Source: Gammaproteobacteria bacterium (GTDB taxonomy: Bacteria; Pseudomonadota; Gammaproteobacteria; Pseudomonadales; Azotimanducaceae). From it: 64,000 nt of DNA. The notes beneath the pieces are model-generated. The model saw only the letters and a list, made by a program, of their open reading frames with translations, did not search any database and had not been told where the DNA came from. Both the position numbers and the translations under genes were made by a program. Below are positions 45,485-54,899 of this stretch, one piece after another (positions within the stretch are counted from its first letter, which is position 1; every line of letters starts with the position of its first letter). The DNA is taken from the NCBI GenBank assembly GCA_026706935.1, contig JAPOXV010000013.1, positions 124,001-188,000 on the forward strand. Direction: 5' to 3'.

Positions 45485-45866
45485 TCCGTCTGCGCTCGTC
45501 GCGGTTATTTAAGGTGAACCTGATCGAGAAACGATTGTTGACCATATTCAGTCGACAGAATCTATCTGTATGAGTGTGGTCCTTTTTGTTGAAGCTTCGA
45601 TCGTTATCCATCATCGAAATCGCACCGATGACCTACTTGACCTTGACCTATCAATCTCGAAAGTCGCAATTGAGTTGATACCGTGCGATGCAGATCAAGC
45701 ATACGTAGCACGAAGCGCATTTAAAATCTTTGGCAAAGGCCAATATTCTGCAAAGCTCATTTTTGGAGACTGTTTTTCGTCCGCACTCACTAAAACGCGC
45801 AATGAACCATTGTTGTACAAGGGCTAGGACTTTTCTCAGACGGATATCGAATCTGTACCCAGTTAG
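45474..45866 (+). pseudogene. vapC: VapC toxin pseudogene with two in-frame stops
   Basis: Read in one frame from ATG 45474 (MVVDPSALVAVI), a TAA follows at 45510-45512, then GEPDRETIVDHIQ and FVEASIVIHHRNR, LIFGDCFSSAL, then TAG at 45825-45827, and DFSQTDIESVPS to the natural stop at 45866. The reading frame is otherwise preserved and the PIN acidic residues are still readable, so inactivation is recent and by point mutation. The frame overlaps the end of vapB by 11 bases. Confidence 0.85.
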
Positions 45867-45938
45867 CGAGGATCATCGAAAGTGTATTGACCTGCGACGA
45901 TATAGGCGAATAGCCCCCCTACTCGCATCGATTGCCCG

Positions 45939-46289
45939 TTGATCATCGACCGATCAGTACGACGCGTCGTTTCCCGATTATGGCGCGGTCAGTACGGCCT
46001 CGCGAAAACTTGGTGGTTATTCGGTGTCGTAGGTACGCTTCTCCTGAACACGATCTCCGGTCCGTTGAATGCATTTGCTGCGACGTCGCCTTGGGAAGGA
46101 ATTGGCGAAATCGCTCTGCTGATTGCTGTTGTCATCGTCGCAGCCGTTGGCATCATCTACGGAGTCGTGGTAACGTTCGGCCTCTTTCGTTCGGCGATGG
46201 CATACGATGGAAACCGAGTGTGGTCCTGGCTCGCTATCACGTTTACCGCTTGCGCGTGGATATTCACGCTGGTGTACATACTCGTATAA
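45939..46289 (+). CDS. Small predicted inner-membrane protein
   Basis: A 116-residue frame from TTG 45939. SRLWRGQYGLAKTWWLFGVVG opens a TM helix (about 24-48), followed by two more at about 57-80 and 95-116. The topology is plausible for an accessory membrane protein. No recognised family is certain. The N-terminal start may be a few codons off. Confidence 0.6.
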   Translation: MIIDRSVRRVVSRLWRGQYGLAKTWWLFGVVGTLLLNTISGPLNAFAATSPWEGIGEIALLIAVVIVAAVGIIYGVVVTFGLFRSAMAYDGNRVWSWLAITFTACAWIFTLVYILV

Positions 46290-46499
46290 ACCTACTCTCG
46301 ATCGGTTTGTTTCCGCACGTACTCTCCTAGAAGGGAACACATTGAACAGAACTCACAACTCGATTTTCATCGGATCGAAAGCTAGTAATGTGGCGTTCAA
46401 CTGAATATGTAATACTGAATGAATCGCCAATCAAAATCTAACGAACCGTATGTGCGTCGCCAGTTCAATCAAGCACTTTGTAGTTCGCTTTCCTACTGG

Positions 46500-48014
46500 T
46501 TAGCTTGCGAGCGTCCGACGCAACCGATTTCTTTGGCTCATCAAAGCGTGCATCAACGATACAACCACGAAAAGTCCAGCGATCGGCAATAGCCCGAACC
46601 TCGCATACAAAGTCCTATCCTCCTGCAGTACGACAGAACCTAAAAGCACGTCTTCACGATACCGTTCGAGTCGAGCTAAGACCACTCCGTTGCTATCGAC
46701 GATCGCGGTAACCCCGTCATTTGTCGCTCTGACAAGAGGTCGATTGAGCTCAAGTGCTCGCATCCTGGCGATTTGCAGATGTTGCCATGGTCCCGTCGTG
46801 TCGCCTAACCACGAATCTTCACTCAGGACCACGATGAGGTCCGCGATCGATCCACGACGCCGAACGAGTTCTGGATAGGCAATCTCGTAACAGATTGCGG
46901 GTCCTAGTCGTAGTTCGCCAACTCGAGGTAGTGTCTGCACGGTCGTACTCGGCGTAATCGATGACATCGGGTAACCGATCGGTTGCAGGAACCGACCTAA
47001 TTCATTTCGAAACGGGATATATTCACCGAACGGTACGAGGCGTTCTTTTCTAAAGAAATTGAGTTCACCATGATCCACAGTCACAAACGCGTTGAAAACT
47101 GCCTCTCGACCCGCTAGCTTCTTCCCCTCGAGCGCACCGAACACCAATCGACCGTCAAGTTCCGCTACCTTATCAGATACTTCATCATCTTGCGCGGAAA
47201 CGACCGTCGGTAACGCTGATTCAGGCCATACGATCAGGTCCGTCGATGGCGACATTCTTGACAACCAACGATATTTGACCAACGATTCTTGCCAGCCGTC
47301 CAACGTCCACTTTTCCGCGAGCGGTATATTGCCTTGAACTAACGCAACTGATACAGAATCACCGTCGACCGACGGATTCGTCGAAAGAAATAAACCTGGA
47401 ATCCAAAGTGCAACCGCAGGCGCGAACGCGTGCCAGTTACGAGACAAGAGGAAACTTAATGCAGCAGCAGTGAAGCCACCTACAAAACTGACCGCCCAAA
47501 CGCCACCGATCGGGGCGAACACACTTAACGGCGCATCGATGAGAGCGTATCCAACGTGTAACCATGGAAAACTCAAGGGCCAAGGAAGCGAGATAAGAAT
47601 TTCGACGATCGTTACACCCGTCGCGAAAACTAATGCGTTAAGCACGGCATTACCAGACTGCCTCGTAAAAAAAGCGAGTACTGAGAAGAGCGTACCGGTG
47701 AGTACTAAAAAGACGATGAAGAATCCAATCGCGACCGACAAATGGATTTCTGCGTAGCCGACTAGGCTTACTAGGATCCAGTAAGCACCTGATCCAAATT
47801 TACCGATGCCGAAAAGGAAGCAAATCCCGAGGATCTGTCCGAAGCCGTTTGCACGTTGAACGATCTGATGCAATACCAACAAGGTAAGAATCGCCAACGG
47901 CCATAGGTCGAATGGTGCAAAGGCAAACGGATAGATCGATCCCGCGCCGAGAGCGACGAATAGCCTGCCGCCGTTGTACTGCCAGATTCTGACCCACCAA
48001 TGCGGGAGTCGCAC
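46500..48014 (-). CDS. lnt: Apolipoprotein N-acyltransferase Lnt
   Basis: A 504-residue inner-membrane enzyme. Several TM helices occupy residues 15-210, followed by a nitrilase-like catalytic domain with the triad Glu265 (WPESALP), Lys323 (RKERLVPFGEY) and Cys375 (ICYE). It adds the third acyl chain to lipoproteins in Gram-negative bacteria. It starts 9 bases after the stop of the giant protease gene, so they are probably co-transcribed. The more usual neighbour, corC/ybeX, is absent. Confidence 0.94.
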   Translation of the reverse strand: MRLPHWWVRIWQYNGGRLFVALGAGSIYPFAFAPFDLWPLAILTLLVLHQIVQRANGFGQILGICFLFGIGKFGSGAYWILVSLVGYAEIHLSVAIGFFIVFLVLTGTLFSVLAFFTRQSGNAVLNALVFATGVTIVEILISLPWPLSFPWLHVGYALIDAPLSVFAPIGGVWAVSFVGGFTAAALSFLLSRNWHAFAPAVALWIPGLFLSTNPSVDGDSVSVALVQGNIPLAEKWTLDGWQESLVKYRWLSRMSPSTDLIVWPESALPTVVSAQDDEVSDKVAELDGRLVFGALEGKKLAGREAVFNAFVTVDHGELNFFRKERLVPFGEYIPFRNELGRFLQPIGYPMSSITPSTTVQTLPRVGELRLGPAICYEIAYPELVRRRGSIADLIVVLSEDSWLGDTTGPWQHLQIARMRALELNRPLVRATNDGVTAIVDSNGVVLARLERYREDVLLGSVVLQEDRTLYARFGLLPIAGLFVVVSLMHALMSQRNRLRRTLAS

Positions 48015-48022
48015 GGAAGGCT

Positions 48023-51000
48023 CTACTCGATGTAAGGATTTTCGGTGATTCGGATTGCTCTATCGAAGATATGCAAATTACCGATCGACCCGTCGCCGAG
48101 TATGTAATTTCTGTTGCGTTCCGCGTTTTGACTGGTTTTTTTGGGTGATAGCATGTTAAGACCTTCTCTTAACAAGTGACCAAATCGATCAGACTGACCC
48201 ACCTGGAACCAATCTAACAAAGATAACGCTTCGTTTGATTCGTTCCACCCTATCGTGAAAACCTGACCTTCACAGAAGACGTCGACTACGAGTCGCATTT
48301 CGGTGTAACCAGAGACTGCCCTGCAACCTTCTCGGCGCTCGGGCGAGTCGATGTGACTGTAGAACGCATTACTGAAGAAACTCTCTTGTGTTAGAAAAAA
48401 CGCATCAACCAAGTCGAGTAAAACAGGATTTTCGCCTTCACCTTGTTCAGCAACGTTAAATGCAGCAACGATCGGGGATGTTTCCGCTACAACAAAAAGT
48501 GTCTCAGTACCTGCGAGAATGACAGACGCGGTACCGAACGCCCACGATTGATCCTCTGCCCATTCGAAGGCTTCGAATGAAGATTCGAGCGACAAAGTAC
48601 CATCGTTCGTACGGCTAAACGTTAAAAGACTCTCACTTCCTGCGGCATAGACGCGTGCGTCCATCGAATCCAGCGTGATCGAACGTGCCCCTTCAAGCTC
48701 AGTGACCCGTAGATGTGGAACGCGTGGAGCGATTTTGAATTCCGGACCAACGGTCTGTAAAAGATCGAATTCACAGTCCGATCGGATTGCATAGACATCG
48801 ATTGAGTCGTCACCGAAGACGTACATGCTTTCACCCGCGACGTCTGTGATGACTTGCTCCGGTACGACACCCTCGATCGTTTCTGGCGCACACCGTGTCA
48901 AGCGACTTGCGTTCGATAACGGGTCAGAAACCTCGAAAAGCGCATCTTGCTGCACCAAATACAGACTTTCTAAGTGTGGATCCCAGTGCAAAAGAGCATC
49001 GGCCGAAATCTCGACGTCGTTCCCCGATGCGCTTTGATAGGGCACTTTCACTTCCTTCCTCAGCATTCCGGAATTGGCGTCCGAATATGCGACCAATCCG
49101 TCGCCTGTAGCAACTGCAACAAGCCCCGAATTACCGACTAACGAAATACTGCTCGTTTGGAATAGATCCTCGTCTTCGACATCGTGCCTCGAACTACGAA
49201 CCTCAGCAATTCGACCCGCGTAACGTTGCCACGCGGGTGTTTCGGCCGGTGCGTATGAAAACGTGATTTGGCGATCCCAATCACCAAGCTGCGTAGAACG
49301 CAAAGCGGCTCTAACTAAATACGCTTCGCCTTCTTCCGCCCGGACGGTGGCTTCCGCATGTCCGTTGATAACGTACGAGTGGTCACTTGTCGTTAGTAAC
49401 ACCGGCGAGGACTCACTTTGTTCGCGATAGATCGCGAGGATTCCCTGTTGGCTTTCCTCCTCTAGACCCGCAGCTTCCCAGTCCTCTAGTTCGAACCGCT
49501 GCCAACCATCTGAAGGCGCCTCCCATCGCCACCATAGCGATGAGTGGCCCCTTATATGGTCGAACTCCCCGAGCGATGACGTCGCAAAGGAGTGATCTGC
49601 TGTCATCGTTCCGGAGGCACCACTAAGTACCTCGGGTGCGTTAAACACGTCATTCACGGGTGCCGGTCCCCAAGCAAAACCGCCTGCCGAGCGAATACCG
49701 TCCACGTCGGCGAACATCGAGTCCGACCGATAGCCGAGTGAAATCCAATATTGACGCTCGTCACGGGTACTGAATCGCAATGAGCTTCCATCGACAATGA
49801 ACGTAAGGTCGTCCAACGATGTTCCTTCAAATGCCGCGAGCGTGCCGACGCCGGCACCGTCCAATCGGAATACATAGTCGCCGACCGACGGTGGACTCCA
49901 TCGCCACCAGATCGTACCAACGCCTGTCCTCGCATCCTCGTTCGGCTCAACAGTCGCCGCGTCAAAGGAATCTACAGATTCTTCGCCGGTTGCGCCTTCA
50001 ATCGTCGCCGCGTTAGCCATCATGTCGTTTTCGGCATATCCGAAGCTCGACGTTCTCACTGGTTCCCAAGATAGCTCATAATCAGGTAAGAGACGTTCCG
50101 CCGTATCAAGAACCACAATTTGGTACTCTCTGTCTTGCGCCGCTACAAACTGAGACGCTCGATTTCGATTTGGCATCGTCGAGACACGTCGCAATGATGA
50201 TGTATTCGTGCCATCGAATACGAAGGTCCTCAAATCATCCGACACGTCGAATTCGAAACGACCAGACGCAGGAGCGACCCAGCGAAACCACGTCGACGCA
50301 CCCACGGATTCGATACCATAGAACTCGAAATTCTCCAGCGTCGCTCGGTAGTTTGTGCCGGCTACGACGCCTTGTGATCCATTTAGCAAGGTACGGTCTT
50401 CGAAGTCATCGTTTTCAGGTCGCTGTTCGGCAAACTGGTTCCATGCGAGACGCAACACAGGACGAGCAGTATCTTCGGTCCAAGCTTGGACTAGATAGAA
50501 AGTACTCGCTTCTGCTCTAAATTCGACGATACTGTCTTGCGCTGCAATGCGATTGGAATCGGATGGCGTTTGACCTTCATATACGGCAAGCCACGTGCCT
50601 TCGCTTAATCCACCGGGTGCCGTGCTGATACGATATGGTCCGGCTCTTTCCGCTTCAATCGAGAACCAGACGCTACCGTGTCGAGCGTAGCTCTGCATTT
50701 CCTCATCAAAATTCTGCCGATCAATTTGAGAGTCAAAAAAGAACTTCTTGACACCTATACCCGAGCCTTCGCCCCGTAGCATCGGCTCACCGGGCTCACG
50801 TGTAGCGAGCAGCAAGTCAAGAGTGACCTCACCAGAATCGCCCGTCAACGATCTCGCATTCGAGATTGAGTCGTTCGTAGGAGTAGCGGCTTGGACAACC
50901 GATTCAACGCCGTCAGGTCGGACCTCAATCGACACCATATCTGAATCCGCGTTCCAAGATGACGCAATGAAAAACAACGTGTGACTCTCTGTTGCGACGC

Positions 51001-53491
51001 CCCTTGGAACTACGAGTGACACATTCTTTCTATCACCGACACTTAATTCGCCTAGTGGCACGGCTACTTCAACGGGGGTGTTGATCGGAGTACGGGTTTC
51101 ATCCTTGCGGGAGACGTGGCTCGTCGGTAGCCAATGCGCTTCCTCGTAGCCATCGCAACCCGTCTCAGACTCGCTTCTACAAACCATATGCAAGGTAGTT
51201 CCAGCCGAGAGATAACCATCAACCGTTACTTCTAACTCAACTTCGACCGAGCTGCCGAATTCGATCATCAATGAAGGTTCTTCCGCACTCAGCGTCAGCG
51301 AGGGCGCGTCGTTTTCAGTGATCGTTGTCCACGAAACGCCTGAAACCACAGGTTCTAGAAAGTTGTTCACGGCCAAGATCCGTAACGTATACGTACCAGG
51401 GTCGGGATCCTTGACGATGATCCACTCCACGTTGTCGATCTCTGAAGTTGAAGCAAATTCACCGCAATCAAGAGCGCCACAATCGCCATCCTTATCTAAA
51501 TAAAGATCTAGATTCGCGACCACCGTATCAGGTGCTACGGTTTCACTAGGTGATTCGACCCATGTCAATACGATGTCTAGTCGCGACGTGTTTTCCGCAA
51601 TCTGAATTTCGTATTCGTAACTTTCCCCGGAATCGACCGTTCCGCGATCACCGCCGTGTGACCAAAGTCCGTCCGTACTATCCTGAATCGCAATGTTTGC
51701 CGAAACCAAACCTAGCCCATATTCGTCGTTGAATGCACCCGGACCTTTGGAATTGGTAAGAGGAAATTCATCCTCGCCGAGTGGTCGAGATGGTTTCACG
51801 GCACTCGACATCAACCGAGCCTTTGTGAACGCCGGTGCATTGCGAAACTCCTGGTTTTGGTCCATGAGCAACGCAGCTACACCAGCTACTGATGGCGCCG
51901 CCATGCTGGTCCCATTGAATCGCACGTAAGACGCCGTATTGCTGTTGCCTTCTGCGGAGACAACGGAAGAACCTGTTCCGACGACGTGGGGATTGAGACG
52001 ACCATCGGCGGTCGGACCATGACTGCTAAAACCATTGACGACGCCGGCATCAGTGACTGCGCCGACCGCTAAAACGTTCTTAGCCGTAGCCTCATTCGAG
52101 GTACCGCTTGATCCATCATTTCCAGCCGCGATGACAAGCAACTGCGATCCATGGGAAACTACGGCATCGATATTTCGGTTTGAGGCACCTCGCCCATCAC
52201 GCTCACCAGGACCACCGAGGCTCATGTTAAGGATCAATGGCTTAACAGCTTCGGTTTGACGCCCTTGCCACTCACACTCGGTCTCCCCAAGTAAATAACG
52301 AACGCCGTTTGCGACCGTCACTGAATCACCAGTACCGTTTCGGTCCAACACCTTTGCGATACGGATGTGCTGAACGCCGGGTGCCATCCCAGCGAGTTGT
52401 GATTCGCCTGTTCCATTGCCCGCGATGATGCCAGTTACATGAGTACCGTGACCCTGGAAATCCGACCAAAGGTCGAACCGACCATCGCCACCGTCGTCAG
52501 GATAGAAATTCCCGCCACAGACGCTTGTACGATTCGTGGCAATATCGCGATGTGCGATATTTAGCCCCGTATCGATAACGCCAACTGGCGTCGAAACACC
52601 GGTAACACCCGAAAAAGTACCCGTCACTTCGTCGTAGGTTCGTACTCCGTCCACGCCCATCGCTGGTACAGCAGTATCGAGGAGAACCTGAAAGACCTCT
52701 ACCGGTTCGATTGCGCTCACGTAATCCAATTCCGCTAACACTGTAATCGCGTCAACATGCACGTTAACGGAGTAGGCACGGGCATACGGTAACCAATCGC
52801 CAACGACAGCGCCCCGAGCTTCAAGATTCGTTCGCCAAGTACCGTTCACGTCTTCTTCCATCAAGGAAATGAGCACAGGTAGTTCGCCTGTAGACGACGT
52901 CATCGACGATTTCAGGTTACGTGAGACCTTCGTATCGCTAGGTTGAATACCTAACCCCACCACAGCGACTTGAGCGACTAGCGACTCGATGGCATCTCGT
53001 TCATCTGGAAAGCGAACTCTCGCAAGTTCACCAGAGAAACCTAATGTTTCAACACCAGATTCCAGCCACTGTTCGGCAAGCATGTCACGTTCAAACCCTG
53101 GTGCTACCTGGATCCACCCGAATACCCAACCGCGCTCTGTATTGGCAGCGCTTTCCAGAATCCGGTCAATCGCATCCGATTTATCAAGCCAACCGTAGCT
53201 CGAGTGGGATTCTGTGCGGATAGCGAGATCTGGACCTCTCTCGAAATGCTTGAATTCCATGCGTTCCGGTTGCGGATCGGGTTCAAACTGAGACGTTTCA
53301 CCTGTCGTTTTGGTATTCAATGGCGTTGAAGCCCGACTTGCGCTTACGTTACGATTCCGTTCGACCGCTGCTTCGATCGCGGCGTCTCTTAGATCGCTAG
53401 ACTCACTTTCAATCGATGGGCTTCCGAAATCTAAAACGAATGCTAGGAACAGTACGCCGACAGCGATAACAAGAGCGATTCGATTTCCCAT
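48023..53491 (-). CDS. Giant secreted subtilisin-like serine protease
   Basis: A 1,822-residue protein. Residues 1-25 form a signal anchor or signal peptide. A propeptide-like region precedes an S8 domain whose triad is intact: Asp ~308 (VGVIDTGLNIAHRD), His ~348 (QGHGTHVTGIIAG) and Ser ~527 (FNGTSMAAPSVAGVAALL). Beyond it are several PPC-like/beta-sandwich repeats (for example ENDFEDRTLLNGSQG, ENDMMANAATIEGATG, NDVFNAPEVLSGASG) and a C-terminal beta-propeller-like segment with VYAAGSESLLTFSR. It likely cleaves extracellular proteins. The domain array is larger than usual for bacterial subtilases. Confidence 0.9.
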   Translation of the reverse strand: MGNRIALVIAVGVLFLAFVLDFGSPSIESESSDLRDAAIEAAVERNRNVSASRASTPLNTKTTGETSQFEPDPQPERMEFKHFERGPDLAIRTESHSSYGWLDKSDAIDRILESAANTERGWVFGWIQVAPGFERDMLAEQWLESGVETLGFSGELARVRFPDERDAIESLVAQVAVVGLGIQPSDTKVSRNLKSSMTSSTGELPVLISLMEEDVNGTWRTNLEARGAVVGDWLPYARAYSVNVHVDAITVLAELDYVSAIEPVEVFQVLLDTAVPAMGVDGVRTYDEVTGTFSGVTGVSTPVGVIDTGLNIAHRDIATNRTSVCGGNFYPDDGGDGRFDLWSDFQGHGTHVTGIIAGNGTGESQLAGMAPGVQHIRIAKVLDRNGTGDSVTVANGVRYLLGETECEWQGRQTEAVKPLILNMSLGGPGERDGRGASNRNIDAVVSHGSQLLVIAAGNDGSSGTSNEATAKNVLAVGAVTDAGVVNGFSSHGPTADGRLNPHVVGTGSSVVSAEGNSNTASYVRFNGTSMAAPSVAGVAALLMDQNQEFRNAPAFTKARLMSSAVKPSRPLGEDEFPLTNSKGPGAFNDEYGLGLVSANIAIQDSTDGLWSHGGDRGTVDSGESYEYEIQIAENTSRLDIVLTWVESPSETVAPDTVVANLDLYLDKDGDCGALDCGEFASTSEIDNVEWIIVKDPDPGTYTLRILAVNNFLEPVVSGVSWTTITENDAPSLTLSAEEPSLMIEFGSSVEVELEVTVDGYLSAGTTLHMVCRSESETGCDGYEEAHWLPTSHVSRKDETRTPINTPVEVAVPLGELSVGDRKNVSLVVPRGVATESHTLFFIASSWNADSDMVSIEVRPDGVESVVQAATPTNDSISNARSLTGDSGEVTLDLLLATREPGEPMLRGEGSGIGVKKFFFDSQIDRQNFDEEMQSYARHGSVWFSIEAERAGPYRISTAPGGLSEGTWLAVYEGQTPSDSNRIAAQDSIVEFRAEASTFYLVQAWTEDTARPVLRLAWNQFAEQRPENDDFEDRTLLNGSQGVVAGTNYRATLENFEFYGIESVGASTWFRWVAPASGRFEFDVSDDLRTFVFDGTNTSSLRRVSTMPNRNRASQFVAAQDREYQIVVLDTAERLLPDYELSWEPVRTSSFGYAENDMMANAATIEGATGEESVDSFDAATVEPNEDARTGVGTIWWRWSPPSVGDYVFRLDGAGVGTLAAFEGTSLDDLTFIVDGSSLRFSTRDERQYWISLGYRSDSMFADVDGIRSAGGFAWGPAPVNDVFNAPEVLSGASGTMTADHSFATSSLGEFDHIRGHSSLWWRWEAPSDGWQRFELEDWEAAGLEEESQQGILAIYREQSESSPVLLTTSDHSYVINGHAEATVRAEEGEAYLVRAALRSTQLGDWDRQITFSYAPAETPAWQRYAGRIAEVRSSRHDVEDEDLFQTSSISLVGNSGLVAVATGDGLVAYSDANSGMLRKEVKVPYQSASGNDVEISADALLHWDPHLESLYLVQQDALFEVSDPLSNASRLTRCAPETIEGVVPEQVITDVAGESMYVFGDDSIDVYAIRSDCEFDLLQTVGPEFKIAPRVPHLRVTELEGARSITLDSMDARVYAAGSESLLTFSRTNDGTLSLESSFEAFEWAEDQSWAFGTASVILAGTETLFVVAETSPIVAAFNVAEQGEGENPVLLDLVDAFFLTQESFFSNAFYSHIDSPERREGCRAVSGYTEMRLVVDVFCEGQVFTIGWNESNEALSLLDWFQVGQSDRFGHLLREGLNMLSPKKTSQNAERNRNYILGDGSIGNLHIFDRAIRITENPYIE

Positions 53492-53622
53492 ATTGAAGGT
53501 TCCTCAATGAAGAGCTGCAGAATCTATGTCATAAATCCCTAAGGCGAAGTGGTTTTAAAAGCTGTACTCGTTTAGTTTTTGACAAAGCACAAGTCGCTGT
53601 GGTTTCAGCTCGAATGGTGCTT

Positions 53623-53659
53623 CGCGCCGACGAAGGTGTCCAACACCTACGTCGGCGCG
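53623..53659. terminator. Long GC-rich hairpin downstream of the DmdA-like gene
   Basis: Arms CGCGCCGACG and CGTCGGCGCG extend inward to AGGTGT/ACACCT with one mismatch and a loop of a few bases. No T-tract follows, so it may terminate weakly, stabilise the mRNA 3' end, or be a repetitive-type hairpin. It lies between the 53690 gene end and the protease promoter. Confidence 0.4.
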
Positions 53660-53689
53660 GATGATGCCTCACACCATAGGAGACTAGAC

Positions 53690-54862
53690 CTAGTTCGATA
53701 ATTTCCGACTCGGCACGGATTTACGCGGATCAAAAAACGGCACCGCAGCAGTCTTCGCAGGTGCGGTCCCATGCAATGTCGTCACTTCGATCTGATTGCC
53801 GGGATCTGCTAAGTCGATGGGTACCCAAACGTACCCAATGTTGCGTTGCATGCGAGGCGACCAGAGAATAAGGGTAACCTTGCCGATTTCCTCACCATTC
53901 CGATAGATCGGCGCGACATCCGGACACCCGGGAATTTCTTCTTCAGCGTCAAGGATGGTGCCGATCAGCTTCTGGCTCACGCCTTCTTCCTTTATTCGTC
54001 TCAGCGCTTCCTTGCCTATGTAGTCGGCACTTTGGTCTTCCACCAGACGTTCGAAACCCATGATTTCGTATGGATTGTTCTCAATCGTCAGATCCGCCCC
54101 GTATCTAAAAATACCGGCTTCCACACGCCGAATCTGCGAAGGAGCGATCGGTTGGATCCCGTAGGGTTGACCCACTTCCATGATGCGCTCATACATCGCA
54201 TCGCCTCGACTTGGGTCACAAAGGTATATCTCGTATCCGATCTCGGCACTCCATCCTGTTCGGCTAATCACCACCGGAATTCCGTCAAGATCAGTCTGCA
54301 GCGTCCAGTAGTAACGAATCTTTTTAACCTGGTCGCCAAACAGTTCAACCATGACGTCGACGGATTTTGGACCTTGAACCTGCACCGGGTAGATTTCAGG
54401 TTCCCTGACTTTCACGTCCAATCCACATCCGACTGAGTAGCCGCGAGCCCACAGACCTGCATCAGAATCAGCCAACGCAAGCCACCATCGATTTTCTTCT
54501 AGGCGCAACAGAACTGGTTCGTTGACGACGCCACCGTCCTCTGCCGTGATTAGCACGTATTTACCTTGCCCGACCGCGCACTTGGTTAGATCACGGCAAG
54601 TCAATCGGTTCGTGAATTCAGACGCGTCCGAGCCCGTGATTTCCACGATTCGTTCAACACTCACGTCCCATAAGGTCACATTCTCAGTTAGTGCACGGTA
54701 GTCCTCAACGGCGCCGTTGTAGTAATTCGGGATATACATGTGGTTGTAAATCCCCCATGACTTGCATCCATGGCGTCGCGTCGCTTCAAAAAACGGGGAC
54801 TTGCGATAGCGTGGACCCATTTGAAACTCGAATTTCGTCAAAACATCATTCATGCCAGTCAA
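53690..54862 (-). CDS. GcvT-like aminomethyltransferase, DmdA-like
   Basis: A 390-residue protein of the folate-binding GcvT family. Motifs YNHMYIPNYY, EDYRALTENVTLWDVSVER, ITGSDASEFTNRLTCRDL and LADSDAGLWARGYSVGCGLDV resemble DmdA, the tetrahydrofolate-dependent dimethylsulfoniopropionate demethylase. RRVEAGIFRYGAD is the GcvT C-terminal feature. It is downstream of a dimethylglycine dehydrogenase-like gene by 37 bp, in the same direction. The substrate is either DMSP or an N-methyl compound; sequence reading cannot decide. Confidence 0.78.
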   Translation of the reverse strand: MTGMNDVLTKFEFQMGPRYRKSPFFEATRRHGCKSWGIYNHMYIPNYYNGAVEDYRALTENVTLWDVSVERIVEITGSDASEFTNRLTCRDLTKCAVGQGKYVLITAEDGGVVNEPVLLRLEENRWWLALADSDAGLWARGYSVGCGLDVKVREPEIYPVQVQGPKSVDVMVELFGDQVKKIRYYWTLQTDLDGIPVVISRTGWSAEIGYEIYLCDPSRGDAMYERIMEVGQPYGIQPIAPSQIRRVEAGIFRYGADLTIENNPYEIMGFERLVEDQSADYIGKEALRRIKEEGVSQKLIGTILDAEEEIPGCPDVAPIYRNGEEIGKVTLILWSPRMQRNIGYVWVPIDLADPGNQIEVTTLHGTAPAKTAAVPFFDPRKSVPSRKLSN

Positions 54863-54899
54863 CTCCTCTCCTATGTAGCGTCACAGCACGTTTGGTGGG

